In this document: one piece after another, positions 33,153-41,394 of the stretch | Layout: every line of letters begins with the position of its first letter | Numbering within the stretch: position 1 is the stretch's first letter | DNA from: Dinoroseobacter sp049800775 | GTDB lineage: Bacteria; Pseudomonadota; Alphaproteobacteria; Rhodobacterales; Rhodobacteraceae | Length of the DNA: 64,000 nt | Assembly (NCBI RefSeq): GCF_049800775.1 | Contig: NZ_JBNAFR010000004.1 | Coordinates: 248,001-312,000, forward strand | Direction: 5' to 3' | The notes under the pieces: model-generated | Told to the model about the DNA's origin: nothing | Seen by the model: the letters and a program-made list of their open reading frames with translations, nothing else | Databases searched by the model: none | Translations under genes and position numbers: made by a program

Positions 33153-34862
33153 TCAGAACATGAAATACCGCTGGGCCAGCGGCAGTTCCGTCGCGGGCTC
33201 GCAGGTCAGCAACTCGCCATCCGCGCGCACCTCATAGGTCTCGGGATGCACCTCGACCTCGGGCGTGGCGTTGTTCAGCACCATGGAGGATTTCCCGATC
33301 TCGCGGCAGTTCTCGACCGCAAGCGTCTGCTTGGCGAGCCCGAGCCCCCCGCCGATCCCGGCGGCCTGCGCCGCCTGACTGACAAAGAGCACGGCCGAAT
33401 TCTCAACCGAGCGGCCATAGGCGCCGAACATCGGTCGGGTATAGACCGGCTGCGGCGTCGGGATGGAGGCATTCGGATCGCCCATCTGGGCGCAGACGAT
33501 CGTGCCGCCCATCAGAACCATCTCGGGCTTCACGCCGAAAAACGCCGGGCTCCAGAGGCACAGATCCGCCCGCTTGCCCACCTCGATCGAGCCGATATGG
33601 CTGCTGATCCCGTGGGCGATGGCCGGGTTGATCGTATATTTTGCCACGTAGCGGCGCACGCGCAGGTTGTCATTGTCGCCGGTCTCATCCGACAGACGCC
33701 CGCGCTGCTTCTTCATCTTGTCTGCCGTCTGCCAGGTGCGGATGATCACCTCACCCACCCGGCCCATGGCCTGACTGTCCGAGGCGATGATCGAAAACGC
33801 CCCCATATCATGGAGGATATCCTCGGCGGCGATGGTCTCCTTGCGGATCCGGCTCTCGGCGAAGGCCACGTCCTCGGGGATGGCCTTGTCCAGATGGTGG
33901 CAGACCATGAGCATGTCGAGATGCTCTTCAAGGGTGTTCACCGTGTAGGGCATGGTCGGGTTGGTGGAGCTGGGCAGGACATGCTCCTCGCCCACGACCT
34001 TCATGATGTCGGGCGCATGTCCTCCCCCCGCACCTTCGGTGTGGAAGGCATGGATCGTGCGGCCCTTCATGGCACCGATTGTATTCTCGACAAAGCCGCT
34101 CTCGTTCAGGGTGTCCGTGTGGATCATCACCTGCACGTCCATGTCGTCGGCCACGCTCAGGCAGCAATCGATGGCCCCGGGCGTGGTGCCCCAATCCTCG
34201 TGCAGCTTCATGGCGCAGGCCCCGGCCTCGACCATCTCGACCAGCGCGCCGGGCAGGCTCGCATTGCCCTTGCAGGACAGGCCGAAATTCATCGGGAAGG
34301 CGTCGAGCGACTGCAACATCCGCCCGATATGGAATGACCCGGGCGTGCAGGTCGTGGCCAACGTGCCATGGGCCGGACCGGTGCCGCCGCCGAGCATCGT
34401 GGTGACCCCGGAATGGAGCGCATCCTCGATCTGCTGCGGGCAGATGAAGTGGATATGGCTGTCAAACCCGCCCGCAGTGAGGATCCGTCCCTCGCCCGCA
34501 ATCGCCTCGGTGCCCGGGCCGACGATGATGTCGACGCCGCTCTGCGTGTCGGGATTGCCGGCCTTGCCGATGGCCGCGATCACGCCGTCGCGCAGGCCCA
34601 CATCGGCCTTGTAGATGCCCGTATGATCCACGATCAGCGCATTGGTGATGACGGTATCCACTGCGCCCTCGGCGCGGGTGGTCTGGGCTTGGCCCATCCC
34701 GTCGCGGATCACCTTGCCGCCGCCGAACTTCACCTCTTCCCCATAGGTGGTCAGGTCCCGCTCGACCTCAATGATCAGGTCCGTATCCGCGAGCCGCACC
34801 TTGTCGCCCGTCGTGGGACCATACATGTCAGCATAAGCGGCGCGAGAGATCTTGGCGGGCAT
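33153..34862 (-). CDS. ureC: Urease subunit alpha
   Basis: Catalytic subunit of 569 residues from the ATG at 34862; the upstream frame to 34937 is unsupported. The dinickel ligands and the carbamylated Lys are visible: GGFDSHIHFICPQQ (two His), MKLHEDWG (carbamyl-Lys), VMIHTDTLNESG, HTEGAGGGHAPD, and ASDSQAMGR (Asp). The mobile flap VCHHLDKAIPED carries the conserved Cys. Urease hydrolyses urea to ammonia and carbamate in the cytosol. It is in the ureD-A-B block but is separated from ureB by two unrelated genes. Confidence 0.97.
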   Translation of the reverse strand: MPAKISRAAYADMYGPTTGDKVRLADTDLIIEVERDLTTYGEEVKFGGGKVIRDGMGQAQTTRAEGAVDTVITNALIVDHTGIYKADVGLRDGVIAAIGKAGNPDTQSGVDIIVGPGTEAIAGEGRILTAGGFDSHIHFICPQQIEDALHSGVTTMLGGGTGPAHGTLATTCTPGSFHIGRMLQSLDAFPMNFGLSCKGNASLPGALVEMVEAGACAMKLHEDWGTTPGAIDCCLSVADDMDVQVMIHTDTLNESGFVENTIGAMKGRTIHAFHTEGAGGGHAPDIMKVVGEEHVLPSSTNPTMPYTVNTLEEHLDMLMVCHHLDKAIPEDVAFAESRIRKETIAAEDILHDMGAFSIIASDSQAMGRVGEVIIRTWQTADKMKKQRGRLSDETGDNDNLRVRRYVAKYTINPAIAHGISSHIGSIEVGKRADLCLWSPAFFGVKPEMVLMGGTIVCAQMGDPNASIPTPQPVYTRPMFGAYGRSVENSAVLFVSQAAQAAGIGGGLGLAKQTLAVENCREIGKSSMVLNNATPEVEVHPETYEVRADGELLTCEPATELPLAQRYFMF

Positions 34863-35014
34863 GGGCAGTCCTTGGGTCAGTCGGTCTTGGATATCTGTTC
34901 TGCGGCAGTTTAGGCCCCCGGCCCGGAAATGCAGCAAGGAAGCGCATTTTCAGGCAATCCAACCGCCCCGGAGGCCGCGCGCCGCCCAAAAATCAGGCAG
35001 CGCACTCGGCGAAT

Positions 35015-35332
35015 TCACTGCATCTTGCGGGGGCCGCGCTTGACCAGACGCTTGCGGTTCGCATTGGTCGCCTTGTTCAACCGCTTGATCGAGGCATCCA
35101 TGACCTGTGCCGGGTCCTTGCCCTGCATCGCGGCCACGAGGCCATCACTGCCGGACTTGATGAAGACCTTGGGTTTCTCGGCCACCATCCGCCAGTTCTC
35201 GTCAAAGGGCGTGTTCCAGAACCCCGCCATGCCCATCATGCGGAGCATGATGACCGAGTTGGTCTCGAACCCCAGACGCCAGACATTCGCGCCGGTGCTG
35301 AGATAGTCGAACATGTTGGAGGTATGCTTCAT
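35015..35332 (-). CDS. 105-aa protein annotated in relatives as phasin-like or antifreeze-like
   Basis: 105 residues from the ATG at 35332 (MKHTSNMFDYLSTGANVW). The first half, RLGFETNSVIMLRMMGMAGF then WNTPFDENWRMVAEKPKVFI, is the short Met-rich amphipathic domain of a family found widely in Rhodobacteraceae. I recall it under names such as antifreeze-like or phasin-like, but no activity is proven. The C-terminus RKRLVKRGPRKMQ is strongly basic. It is between ureC and the histone/PhaF-like gene in the urease cluster. Confidence 0.55.
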   Translation of the reverse strand: MKHTSNMFDYLSTGANVWRLGFETNSVIMLRMMGMAGFWNTPFDENWRMVAEKPKVFIKSGSDGLVAAMQGKDPAQVMDASIKRLNKATNANRKRLVKRGPRKMQ

Positions 35333-35442
35333 GGGGGCTGCTTTCACTTGGGGCAGAGGCACTGACAATCACGGTCTCTGGTGGGGCAAGGCGCGGGCCC
35401 CGGGGGCCCATGCCGATCTTGGAACGGGGCTGCGCCCCGGGA

Positions 35443-36255
35443 TTACGCCTTGCTGGGCGCGGGTTTGGTCGTCTTGGCCTTCGCCGCCGGCGTCTTGGCA
35501 GGGGCTGCCTTGGCCTCGGGCTTGGGCGTGGCTTCGGCCACCGTTTCCGGCATGGGCGCGAGGCTCACGGTCTTCTTGCGCGGCGTCCGGCGACGGGTGG
35601 GCTTCGGCGCGGCGCTGGCCTCGGTCTTGGCGGCGGCAGGAGCGGCCTTGGCGGCGGGTTTCGCCGCCGGTTTCGGCGCAGCTTTCGCAGCGGGCTTCGG
35701 CGCGGCTTTCGCAGCGGGCTTCGGCGCGGCTTTCGCAGCAGGCTTCGGTGCGGCTTTCGCAGCAGGCTTCGGCGCGGCCTTCGCGGCAGGTTTCGGCGCG
35801 GCTTCGGCAGCAGTCTTCGGTGCGGCCTTGGCAGCCGGCTTCGGCGCGGCCTTCGCAGCAGGCTTCGGCGCGGCCTTCGCGGCAGGCTTCGGTGCAGCCT
35901 TCGCGGCGGGCTTCGGCGCGGCTTTCGCGGCAGGCTTCGGCGCGGCCTTCGCGGCAGGCTTCGGTGCTGGCTTCAGCTTGGTCACCGTGGCGCTTTTGGC
36001 GGACGCTTTCGCGGGCATCTCCAGCGCTGTCGCCGCCATGGCGGCTGCTGCGGTCTTGGCAGCGGCCTGCGTGCCGGTCTTTGCGACCGGTGCCGAGGAC
36101 TTGAGGATCTGCGTACGCAGGCTCACCGAGTTCGGCGAATAGACATTGGCCAGTTTGAAGGCGCTCTCGGCCATCTGCATCTGCATCTCGACAGACATCT
36201 GCCAGAATTTCATGCCGCTGGCCCAGAAGTCCATCGGCGTCCTAAGGTTGGTCAT
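35443..36255 (-). CDS. Phasin-like N-terminus fused to a histone-H1/PhaF-like repeat tail
   Basis: 270 residues. The N-terminal 50 residues (MTNLRTPMDFWASGMKFWQM, then SVEMQMQMAESAFKLANVYS) resemble the short Met-rich domain of the 105-residue neighbour. The rest is a Lys/Pro/Ala tail with about 13 copies of an 8-residue unit PKPAAKAA (residues 98-202), like the histone-H1 tail of PhaF phasins. It ends in a basic segment (RRRTPRKKTV). The start codon overlaps the ureB stop by one base (TAATG), so it is translationally coupled to ureB. Such tails bind nucleic acid in other proteins. A role in urease is not apparent. Confidence 0.7.
   Translation of the reverse strand: MTNLRTPMDFWASGMKFWQMSVEMQMQMAESAFKLANVYSPNSVSLRTQILKSSAPVAKTGTQAAAKTAAAAMAATALEMPAKASAKSATVTKLKPAPKPAAKAAPKPAAKAAPKPAAKAAPKPAAKAAPKPAAKAAPKPAAKAAPKTAAEAAPKPAAKAAPKPAAKAAPKPAAKAAPKPAAKAAPKPAAKAAPKPAAKPAAKAAPAAAKTEASAAPKPTRRRTPRKKTVSLAPMPETVAEATPKPEAKAAPAKTPAAKAKTTKPAPSKA
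35649..35964 (-). repeat. In-gene 24-bp direct repeat encoding KPAAKAAP
   Basis: About 13 tandem units of 24 bp, each coding for eight residues (PKPAAKAA, with one PKTAAEAA variant near the centre), form the tail of the histone/PhaF-like gene. The frequent GGCGCGGC(C/T)TTCGC strings show DNA-level homogeneity, which favours expansion or contraction by slippage. Confidence 0.85.
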
Positions 36256-36560
36256 TACAGTGCTCCCATAATCCCCTGATTGAATCCGTAGATCTTGCGC
36301 GCCCCCCCGAACGGCACAAGCGTGATGTCGCGGGTTTGTCCGGGCTCAAACCGGACCGCCGTTCCCGCAGCGATATCGAGCCGCATCCCCCGCGCCGCAT
36401 CCCGATCAAAGGAAAGCGCCGCGTTGGTCTCGGCAAAATGGTAATGGCTGCCCACCTGCACGGGGCGGTCACCGGTATTGGCCACGGTGAGGGTCAGCGC
36501 CTCGGCCTCGGCATTCAGTGTGATCTCGCCCTCGGCGGGCATGATTTCCCCCGGGATCAT
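36255..36560 (-). CDS. ureB: Urease subunit beta
   Basis: 101 residues. The opening MIPGEIMPAEGEITLNAEAE and the VGSHYHFAETNAALSFDRD block are the standard UreB signature. The subunit forms the urease trimer together with UreA and UreC. Its start codon overlaps the stop of a small 42-codon ORF (ATGA), and its stop overlaps the start of the next gene (TAATG), so it is in a tightly coupled chain ureA-small ORF-ureB-next gene. Confidence 0.95.
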   Translation of the reverse strand: MIPGEIMPAEGEITLNAEAEALTLTVANTGDRPVQVGSHYHFAETNAALSFDRDAARGMRLDIAAGTAVRFEPGQTRDITLVPFGGARKIYGFNQGIMGAL

Positions 36561-36685
36561 TGGCCTGCCCCCCCACCGCGACGATGCGGCGGTTCGGGAC
36601 GTACGCGCACGGGCACGGGCCGGGCGGCAGGGGCCGGAAACAGGCGGTCGAGGGCGGCGCGCAGGCGGTCGATCAGATCTTGCAT
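36557..36685 (-). CDS. Small ORF of 42 aa between ureA and ureB
   Basis: This ORF is too short for a usual gene list. It starts at an ATG at 36685 with a near-ideal site (GAGGAGACGAGACC just before). The product begins MQDLIDRLRAALDRLF, a plausible amphipathic helix, and then a Pro/Arg-rich tail. Its TGA overlaps the ureB ATG, which is typical of translational coupling. It is therefore probably translated and may regulate entry of ribosomes into ureB. No family is recognised. Confidence 0.6.
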   Translation of the reverse strand: MQDLIDRLRAALDRLFPAPAARPVPVRVRPEPPHRRGGGAGQ

Positions 36686-36702
36686 GGTCTCGTCTCCTCG
36701 GG

Positions 36703-37005
36703 TCATCGAATGGGGTGGTGGACAGTCACGAGTTTGGTGCCATCGGGAAAGGTCGCCTCGACCTGCACGTCATGGATCATCTCGGCGATGCCCGGCATGC
36801 ATTGATCGGCACGCACCACGCTGGCCCCGGCCTGCATCAGGTCGGCGACACTGCGCCCGTCCCGTGCGCCTTCGACCACGTAATCCGTGATCAGCGCGAT
36901 CGCCTCGGGGTGGTTCAGCTTGACGCCACGCTCCAGTCGCCCGCGCGCCACCATGGCGGCGAGGCTGATCAGCAGCTTGTCTTTCTCCCTAGGGGTGAGG
37001 TTCAT
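36703..37005 (-). CDS. ureA: Urease subunit gamma
   Basis: 100 residues beginning MNLTPREKDKLLISLAAMVA, with RGVKLNHPEAIALITDYVVE and a C-terminal FPDGTKLVTVHHPIR, all typical of UreA. AGAGAGGAGAGG lies just before the ATG. It is the smallest structural subunit of the heteromeric bacterial urease. It follows ureD by about 100 bases and precedes the small 42-residue ORF and ureB. Confidence 0.96.
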   Translation of the reverse strand: MNLTPREKDKLLISLAAMVARGRLERGVKLNHPEAIALITDYVVEGARDGRSVADLMQAGASVVRADQCMPGIAEMIHDVQVEATFPDGTKLVTVHHPIR

Positions 37006-37104
37006 GTCCTCTCCTCTCTCGTCTGTCGTCCTTCACATGGAGGCGCGGCCTCCGCCTCTCAAGCCCGTCCTGGCTTGGACAGGTCCCACGCGGCCATCCG
37101 CCGC

Positions 37105-37935
37105 TCATACCTGCCACACCCGGGGCATGGCGCGCCCCTCGCGCAAGAGCTCCAGCAGCGGCACAAGCGCCTGTTTCAAGGGCTGCGCATCCGCTGCCAT
37201 GGCTCGGACAACAAGCTTGCCGTCCCAGGCCGAGGCGGCCCAATGCACACCCTCGGGCGCGAGCCGTCGCACCGCATCGCGGGCAGTCTCCGCTGCGGGG
37301 GACAGAAATACAACCGTCGAGATGGCGCGCGCGCCGTCCATGCCCACTGGATGGTTCAGTGCTTCGGGCGTAAGCGCAAAGGGCTCCCACAAAACCAGCC
37401 GCCCGTCGCGGCGGATCTGCCGGTCATCGCACATCGCGACCCGCGCCAGAGCCTCGCCCATAGCAGCGCGGCCAAAGACCAGCGTCTCAACCCAGAGGAG
37501 CGTGGCATTGCCCGCCATCTCGACGCGGGTCTCGCGGCGCGTGGCACTGCCGTCAAAGAGGATGGTCTCCTGGGGCAGCCAATCGAGCCGTCCGCCGGCC
37601 CCGACATTCAGCGCGACCCGGACCTCACCCACCCCTTCCGCCGCGCGATAGGCGCGTTCGGCGGTCTGGGTGGCGCCCGTGGCCCGGGCGCCGGGTGCGA
37701 GGTCGAGCCTGTAGGACAGCCGGTCGCCCCCGGTGATCCCTCCGGCCGTGTTCAGAAACACCACTTCGGGGTCCACGGAATGGGTCCGGGGCAGCATCGC
37801 CTTGGCACAGCCCTGCTGCGCCAGATCCCGGAGCCGCGTCTTGCCCGCCCCATCCACGCCCAGCGCCACGCGCGCCGCACCGACACTGCGCTGCAGGCGG
37901 GGGGACGGGGACATCTCGGGATCGTGGTCGAGCAT
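37105..37935 (-). CDS. ureD: Urease accessory protein UreD
   Basis: 276 residues from the ATG at 37935 (MLDHDPEMSPSPRLQRSVGA), with AAAGGAG before it; longer frames upstream are unsupported. Motifs include VFLNTAGGITGGDRLSYRLD, TGATQTAERAYRAAEG and LDWLPQETILFDGS, typical of UreD/UreH. UreD recruits UreF and UreG to apo-urease. It is the first gene of the structural urease block. The spacer to pyrC (divergent) presumably carries the urease promoter, but I see no clear consensus there. Confidence 0.92.
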   Translation of the reverse strand: MLDHDPEMSPSPRLQRSVGAARVALGVDGAGKTRLRDLAQQGCAKAMLPRTHSVDPEVVFLNTAGGITGGDRLSYRLDLAPGARATGATQTAERAYRAAEGVGEVRVALNVGAGGRLDWLPQETILFDGSATRRETRVEMAGNATLLWVETLVFGRAAMGEALARVAMCDDRQIRRDGRLVLWEPFALTPEALNHPVGMDGARAISTVVFLSPAAETARDAVRRLAPEGVHWAASAWDGKLVVRAMAADAQPLKQALVPLLELLREGRAMPRVWQV

Positions 37936-38179
37936 AAAGGCTCCTTTCCCGGGCACCCTGCCCCGCCAGCCGCCGGGCTGCAATTCAACCCTATGCCGCA
38001 GCGCAGAAAGTTCCGGGCCTGTGGCAGTTCCGCCTTCGTGCTGCGCGCGATTGCCGGGCGAAGCGCCCAATAAATGTGCAGCGCACCCGGGCACGGCCCT
38101 CTGGCTCTGACGCGCCGGGTCGGGTAGGACCCGGACGGACCGCTATGGCGGGACAAGACACGAGCCGAGAGGACATGAC

Positions 38180-39217
38180 ATGCGCCTGACCCTGCGCCGC
38201 CCGGATGACTGGCACCTGCACCTTCGCGATGGCGAGATGCTCAAGGGCGTGCTGCCCGAAACGGCCCGGCACTTTGCCCGCGCGATCATCATGCCCAACC
38301 TCGTGCCGCCCGTCGTGCGCGGCGACGATGCGGCGGCCTATCGCGACCGGATCCTGCAGGCCCTGCCCGAGGGGATGAGTTTTGCGCCTCTGATGACACT
38401 CTACCTGACGGAAGAGACGGACCCGGCGGATGTGGCTGCGGCCCATGCCTCGGGGCTCGTGACGGCGGTAAAGCTCTACCCGGCGGGGGCGACGACGAAC
38501 TCGGCCTCCGGCGTGCGGGATTTCGACAAGGTCCGCCCGGTTCTGGAGACCATGGCCGAGATTGGCCTGCCCCTGTGCTTTCATGGCGAGGTGACCACCC
38601 CCGAGGTGGATATCTTTGACCGGGAGGCCGTGTTCATCGACACGGTGCTCGACCCGCTGCGGCGCGCGACGCCGGGCCTCAAGGTCACGATGGAGCATAT
38701 CACCACCGCCGATGCGGTAACCTATGTGACCGAGACGGCGGGCCATATCGGGGCCACGATCACGACCCATCACCTGATGATCAACCGCAACCACATGCTG
38801 GTGGGCGGGATCCGGCCCCATTACTACTGCCTGCCTGTGGTCAAGCGCGCCTCCCACCAGGAAGCCCTGCGCAAGGCCGCGACCTCGGGCAATCCGCGCT
38901 TTTTCCTTGGCACCGACAGCGCCCCTCATACGGATGACAACAAGGAAACCTCGTGCGGCTGCGCGGGCGTCTTCTCCGCCTCCAACACCATGGCCTGCCT
39001 TGCCCATGTGTTCGAGGAAGAGGGCGCGCTCGACAAGCTCGAAGGCTTCGCGAGCCTATTTGGCCCGGCCCATTACGGGCTCGCACCCAATGAGACCACG
39101 ATCACCCTGGAGCGTAGCGCGGATCCGGTCCCCTACCCGGCGCGGATCGAAACCGGCGCCGGCCCTGTGACCCTGTTCGACCCGGGTCACCCGCTGCATT
39201 GGCACGTGCGCGACTGA
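38180..39217 (+). CDS. pyrC: Dihydroorotase
   Basis: Pyrimidine-synthesis enzyme of 345 residues closing carbamoyl-aspartate to dihydroorotate. The E. coli-type short PyrC motifs are visible: RPDDWHLHLRDGEMLKGVLP (metal HxH), AVKLYPAGATTNSASGVRD with the carboxylated Lys, FHGEVTTPEVDIFDREAVFI and MEHITTADAVTYV. Late catalytic residues lie in FFLGTDSAPHTDDNKE. A GAGAGGAC site precedes the ATG. pyrE lies downstream with a VPLPA-CTERM gene between them. Confidence 0.95.
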   Translation: MRLTLRRPDDWHLHLRDGEMLKGVLPETARHFARAIIMPNLVPPVVRGDDAAAYRDRILQALPEGMSFAPLMTLYLTEETDPADVAAAHASGLVTAVKLYPAGATTNSASGVRDFDKVRPVLETMAEIGLPLCFHGEVTTPEVDIFDREAVFIDTVLDPLRRATPGLKVTMEHITTADAVTYVTETAGHIGATITTHHLMINRNHMLVGGIRPHYYCLPVVKRASHQEALRKAATSGNPRFFLGTDSAPHTDDNKETSCGCAGVFSASNTMACLAHVFEEEGALDKLEGFASLFGPAHYGLAPNETTITLERSADPVPYPARIETGAGPVTLFDPGHPLHWHVRD

Positions 39218-39318
39218 GCATCTTCGCGCCAGCGCGCGGCGTTGCAAGGCCCGCGACGTGACCGGGCGCGCAAGATCGGTTAACGTTCTCCTGACGCCGC
39301 CCGTGCGGTGTTGGACAT

Positions 39319-39338
39319 GCTCGGCGTTTTTGCCGAGT
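39319..39338 (+). promoter_or_regulatory. Hairpin in the leader of the VPLPA-CTERM gene
   Basis: CTCGGC pairs with GCCGAG around GTTTTT, a short but clean hairpin 35 bases before the start of the gene at 39373. It may end the pyrC transcript or lie in the leader of the next gene. Confidence 0.35.
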
Positions 39339-39372
39339 GCCGTGTCCTGTGTTTGAACACAAAGGAAATTTC

Positions 39373-40380
39373 ATGCTCCGATCCGTTTGCCTCGCAAGCT
39401 CCGCCCTCGCCCTCAGCGCCGTCATGGCGCAGGCCGCCCCGGTCACGGCGATCTCCGAGCTCTCCATGAGCCATTCCTTCATTATCAACAGTGGCAGTCG
39501 GCCGACCGGGATCGAGATCGAGACCGTGCCGGATTCGCTCACCGTGGAAGGACAGGCAGAGAGCCAGGTGGATGGGGCGGGTTTCACCACCACCGAGTCC
39601 AGTGACGTTCAGGTCGGAAACTCCTTCTCCGATCCGCCGCTCCCCTTCGAGGCGCAGCGGTCGCAAACCCAGGTCAATCTTGGCAACGGGGACGTGGCCA
39701 CCGCAGGCTATGACGTGTCCATCCTGGTGGTGAACGACCCGGATCTCGGCAATTCCGCGAACGCCCCGACCCGGCGCGAGATCGAGCAGTTCGGGATCGC
39801 GGCTGTGTCCAATGCGGCCGATCCGATCAACGGCTCGGCCATATCGGACTTCAACAACACCCGGGACTACCGCTTCACCAATACCACGAACGACACGATC
39901 TCGTTCAACATCGCCGGGCAGTTCGAGGCCGAGATGCGGGCCGAACATCAGGGCCCCGAGGGGTTCGCCCGCACCTCCGGCAGCTTCGAGGTGCTGTTTG
40001 AGACCGGGCCCGGCGTCGACATCACCTACTTTCCCGTCGCACCCTACCTGATCACCGTGGACGAGGACGACCCGAATGCCTCCGTCGCGGAGATGTTCTT
40101 TGCCGATGATGGCGCGATCGCGGGCGTGACCTTTTCCGGCGGGGCCTCGGCCATCGCCGATGGCACAGAGGTCGTCGCGAGCCTGAGCGCCCAGAGCCGC
40201 TACGTCTTCGGCGTCACGCTGGAGGGCGGCGCGTCTATGGTGCTCGAGACCGCGTTCTCGCAGGTCAACGCCGTGCAGGTCGCCATCCCCGACATCCCGC
40301 CCGTCCCCCTGCCGGCAAGCCTGCCGCTGCTGCTGGCGGGTCTGGGCGGCGTCGCCGCCCTGCGCCGCCGGAGCCGCTAG
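39373..40380 (+). CDS. VPLPA-CTERM sorting-domain protein
   Basis: 335 residues from the ATG at 39373, preceded by AAAGGAA. The N-terminus MLRSVCLASSALALSAVMAQ, then AAP, is a signal peptide. The C-terminus PPVPLPASLPLLLAGLGGVA, then ALRRRSR, is a VPLPA-CTERM sorting signal: a Pro-Leu-Pro-Ala motif, a hydrophobic helix and a basic tail. Proteins of this type are recognised by exosortase-like systems and end up at the surface or in extracellular polymer. The body is rich in Asp/Asn/Gly/Thr and lacks a known domain. It is between pyrC and pyrE on the same strand; no exosortase is in view. Confidence 0.85.
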   Translation: MLRSVCLASSALALSAVMAQAAPVTAISELSMSHSFIINSGSRPTGIEIETVPDSLTVEGQAESQVDGAGFTTTESSDVQVGNSFSDPPLPFEAQRSQTQVNLGNGDVATAGYDVSILVVNDPDLGNSANAPTRREIEQFGIAAVSNAADPINGSAISDFNNTRDYRFTNTTNDTISFNIAGQFEAEMRAEHQGPEGFARTSGSFEVLFETGPGVDITYFPVAPYLITVDEDDPNASVAEMFFADDGAIAGVTFSGGASAIADGTEVVASLSAQSRYVFGVTLEGGASMVLETAFSQVNAVQVAIPDIPPVPLPASLPLLLAGLGGVAALRRRSR

Positions 40381-40476
40381 GCCCTGCCCTGCGGCACCGC
40401 GCGCAGCACCGCCGCAGGGGTTCAATCCGGGCGCGGATTGTTTTAGGGGGAGGCGATCCACATTCGCGAGGCCGCC

Positions 40477-41157
40477 ATGATCCCCACCAGCTTTCCCGAC
40501 AAAGCCGAAATCGCCCGTCTGACCGCGTCGATGCTGCTCGAGATCGAAGCGGTGCATTTCAACGCGCGCGAGCCGTTCATCCTGGCCTCCGGCCTGCCCT
40601 CGCCGACCTATATCGACTGCCGCAAGCTGATCTCCTTTCCGCGGATCCGCACCACGCTGATGGATTTCCTGACGGTGACCGTGATGCGCGAGGCCGGGTT
40701 CGAGGCGTTCGACAACGTCGCCGGCGGCGAGACTGCGGGCATCCCCTTCGGCGCGCTGGTGGCCGAACGCATGGCCCTGCCCATGACCTATGTCCGCAAG
40801 AAGCCAAAGGGCTATGGACGCGACGCCCAGATCGAGGGCGTGATGACCGAAGGCCAGCGGGTGCTGCTGGTCGAGGACCTGACCACCGATGGCGGCTCCA
40901 AGTTGAAATTCGTCGACGCGATTCGCAAAACGGGTGCGGAATGCGGGCATACGGCGGTGATTTTCAGCTATGGAATCTTCCCCGACACCGAGGCCAATCT
41001 GGCCGCCCATGGCGTGAAACTTCACCATTTGTGCACGTGGTGGGATGTGCTCGCCGAGGCCCGCGACCGCGGCAGCTTTGATGCCGAAACGCTTGGCGAG
41101 GTTGAAACATTTTTGAACGCGCCGCGCGCCTGGCAAGAGGCCAACACGCCCGCCTGA
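40477..41157 (+). CDS. pyrE: Orotate phosphoribosyltransferase
   Basis: 226 residues. The PRPP loop VLLVEDLTTDGGSKLKFVDA and the orotate-binding FILASGLPSPTYIDCRKLIS region are visible, as is KKPKGYGRDAQIEGVMTEGQ. It converts orotate and PRPP to orotidylate in pyrimidine synthesis. A GAGG site lies six bases before the ATG. Its partner pyrC lies upstream with the CTERM gene between them. No other pyr gene is here. Confidence 0.95.
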   Translation: MIPTSFPDKAEIARLTASMLLEIEAVHFNAREPFILASGLPSPTYIDCRKLISFPRIRTTLMDFLTVTVMREAGFEAFDNVAGGETAGIPFGALVAERMALPMTYVRKKPKGYGRDAQIEGVMTEGQRVLLVEDLTTDGGSKLKFVDAIRKTGAECGHTAVIFSYGIFPDTEANLAAHGVKLHHLCTWWDVLAEARDRGSFDAETLGEVETFLNAPRAWQEANTPA

Positions 41158-41394
41158 CACCCTGCGACGGCGGGTCGCAAGCGGGGTTTCGCCGCCTGTG
41201 GACAATTTCCGGGCAGGGAAAAAACTTCGCCCGATGGCGTGGCGAAATCGCACAACCGGTTGACCCGAGCCACCCTGCAACCGCAAGATGCAGGGGCAAT
41301 CCCGACGTTTTCAGTTATGCACAGAGTTACCAACAATTGCTCTGGCGGACCCGTTGGGCCATAGGAGATGTCCAACGCAATGGGGGGCTGACGC

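Noticed and set aside
35649..35964. A regular 24-bp repeat array that could look like CRISPR
   Set aside because: Repeats abut without spacers, are in frame and encode KPAAKAAP in a protein.
37936..38179. Sigma54 promoter with NtrC site upstream of ureD
   Set aside because: GTGCGCTGCAC is a short dyad in this gap, but no TGGC-N-TTGC element was found at the right distance.
39280..41286. A 668-residue open frame on the minus strand
   Set aside because: It is antisense to the CTERM gene and pyrE, both with clear signals.
41158..41394. Replication origin near dnaB
   Set aside because: Only two 8/9 DnaA-box matches (TGTGGACAA at 41197 and TTATGCACA at 41315) occur, and there is no AT-rich unwinding region.
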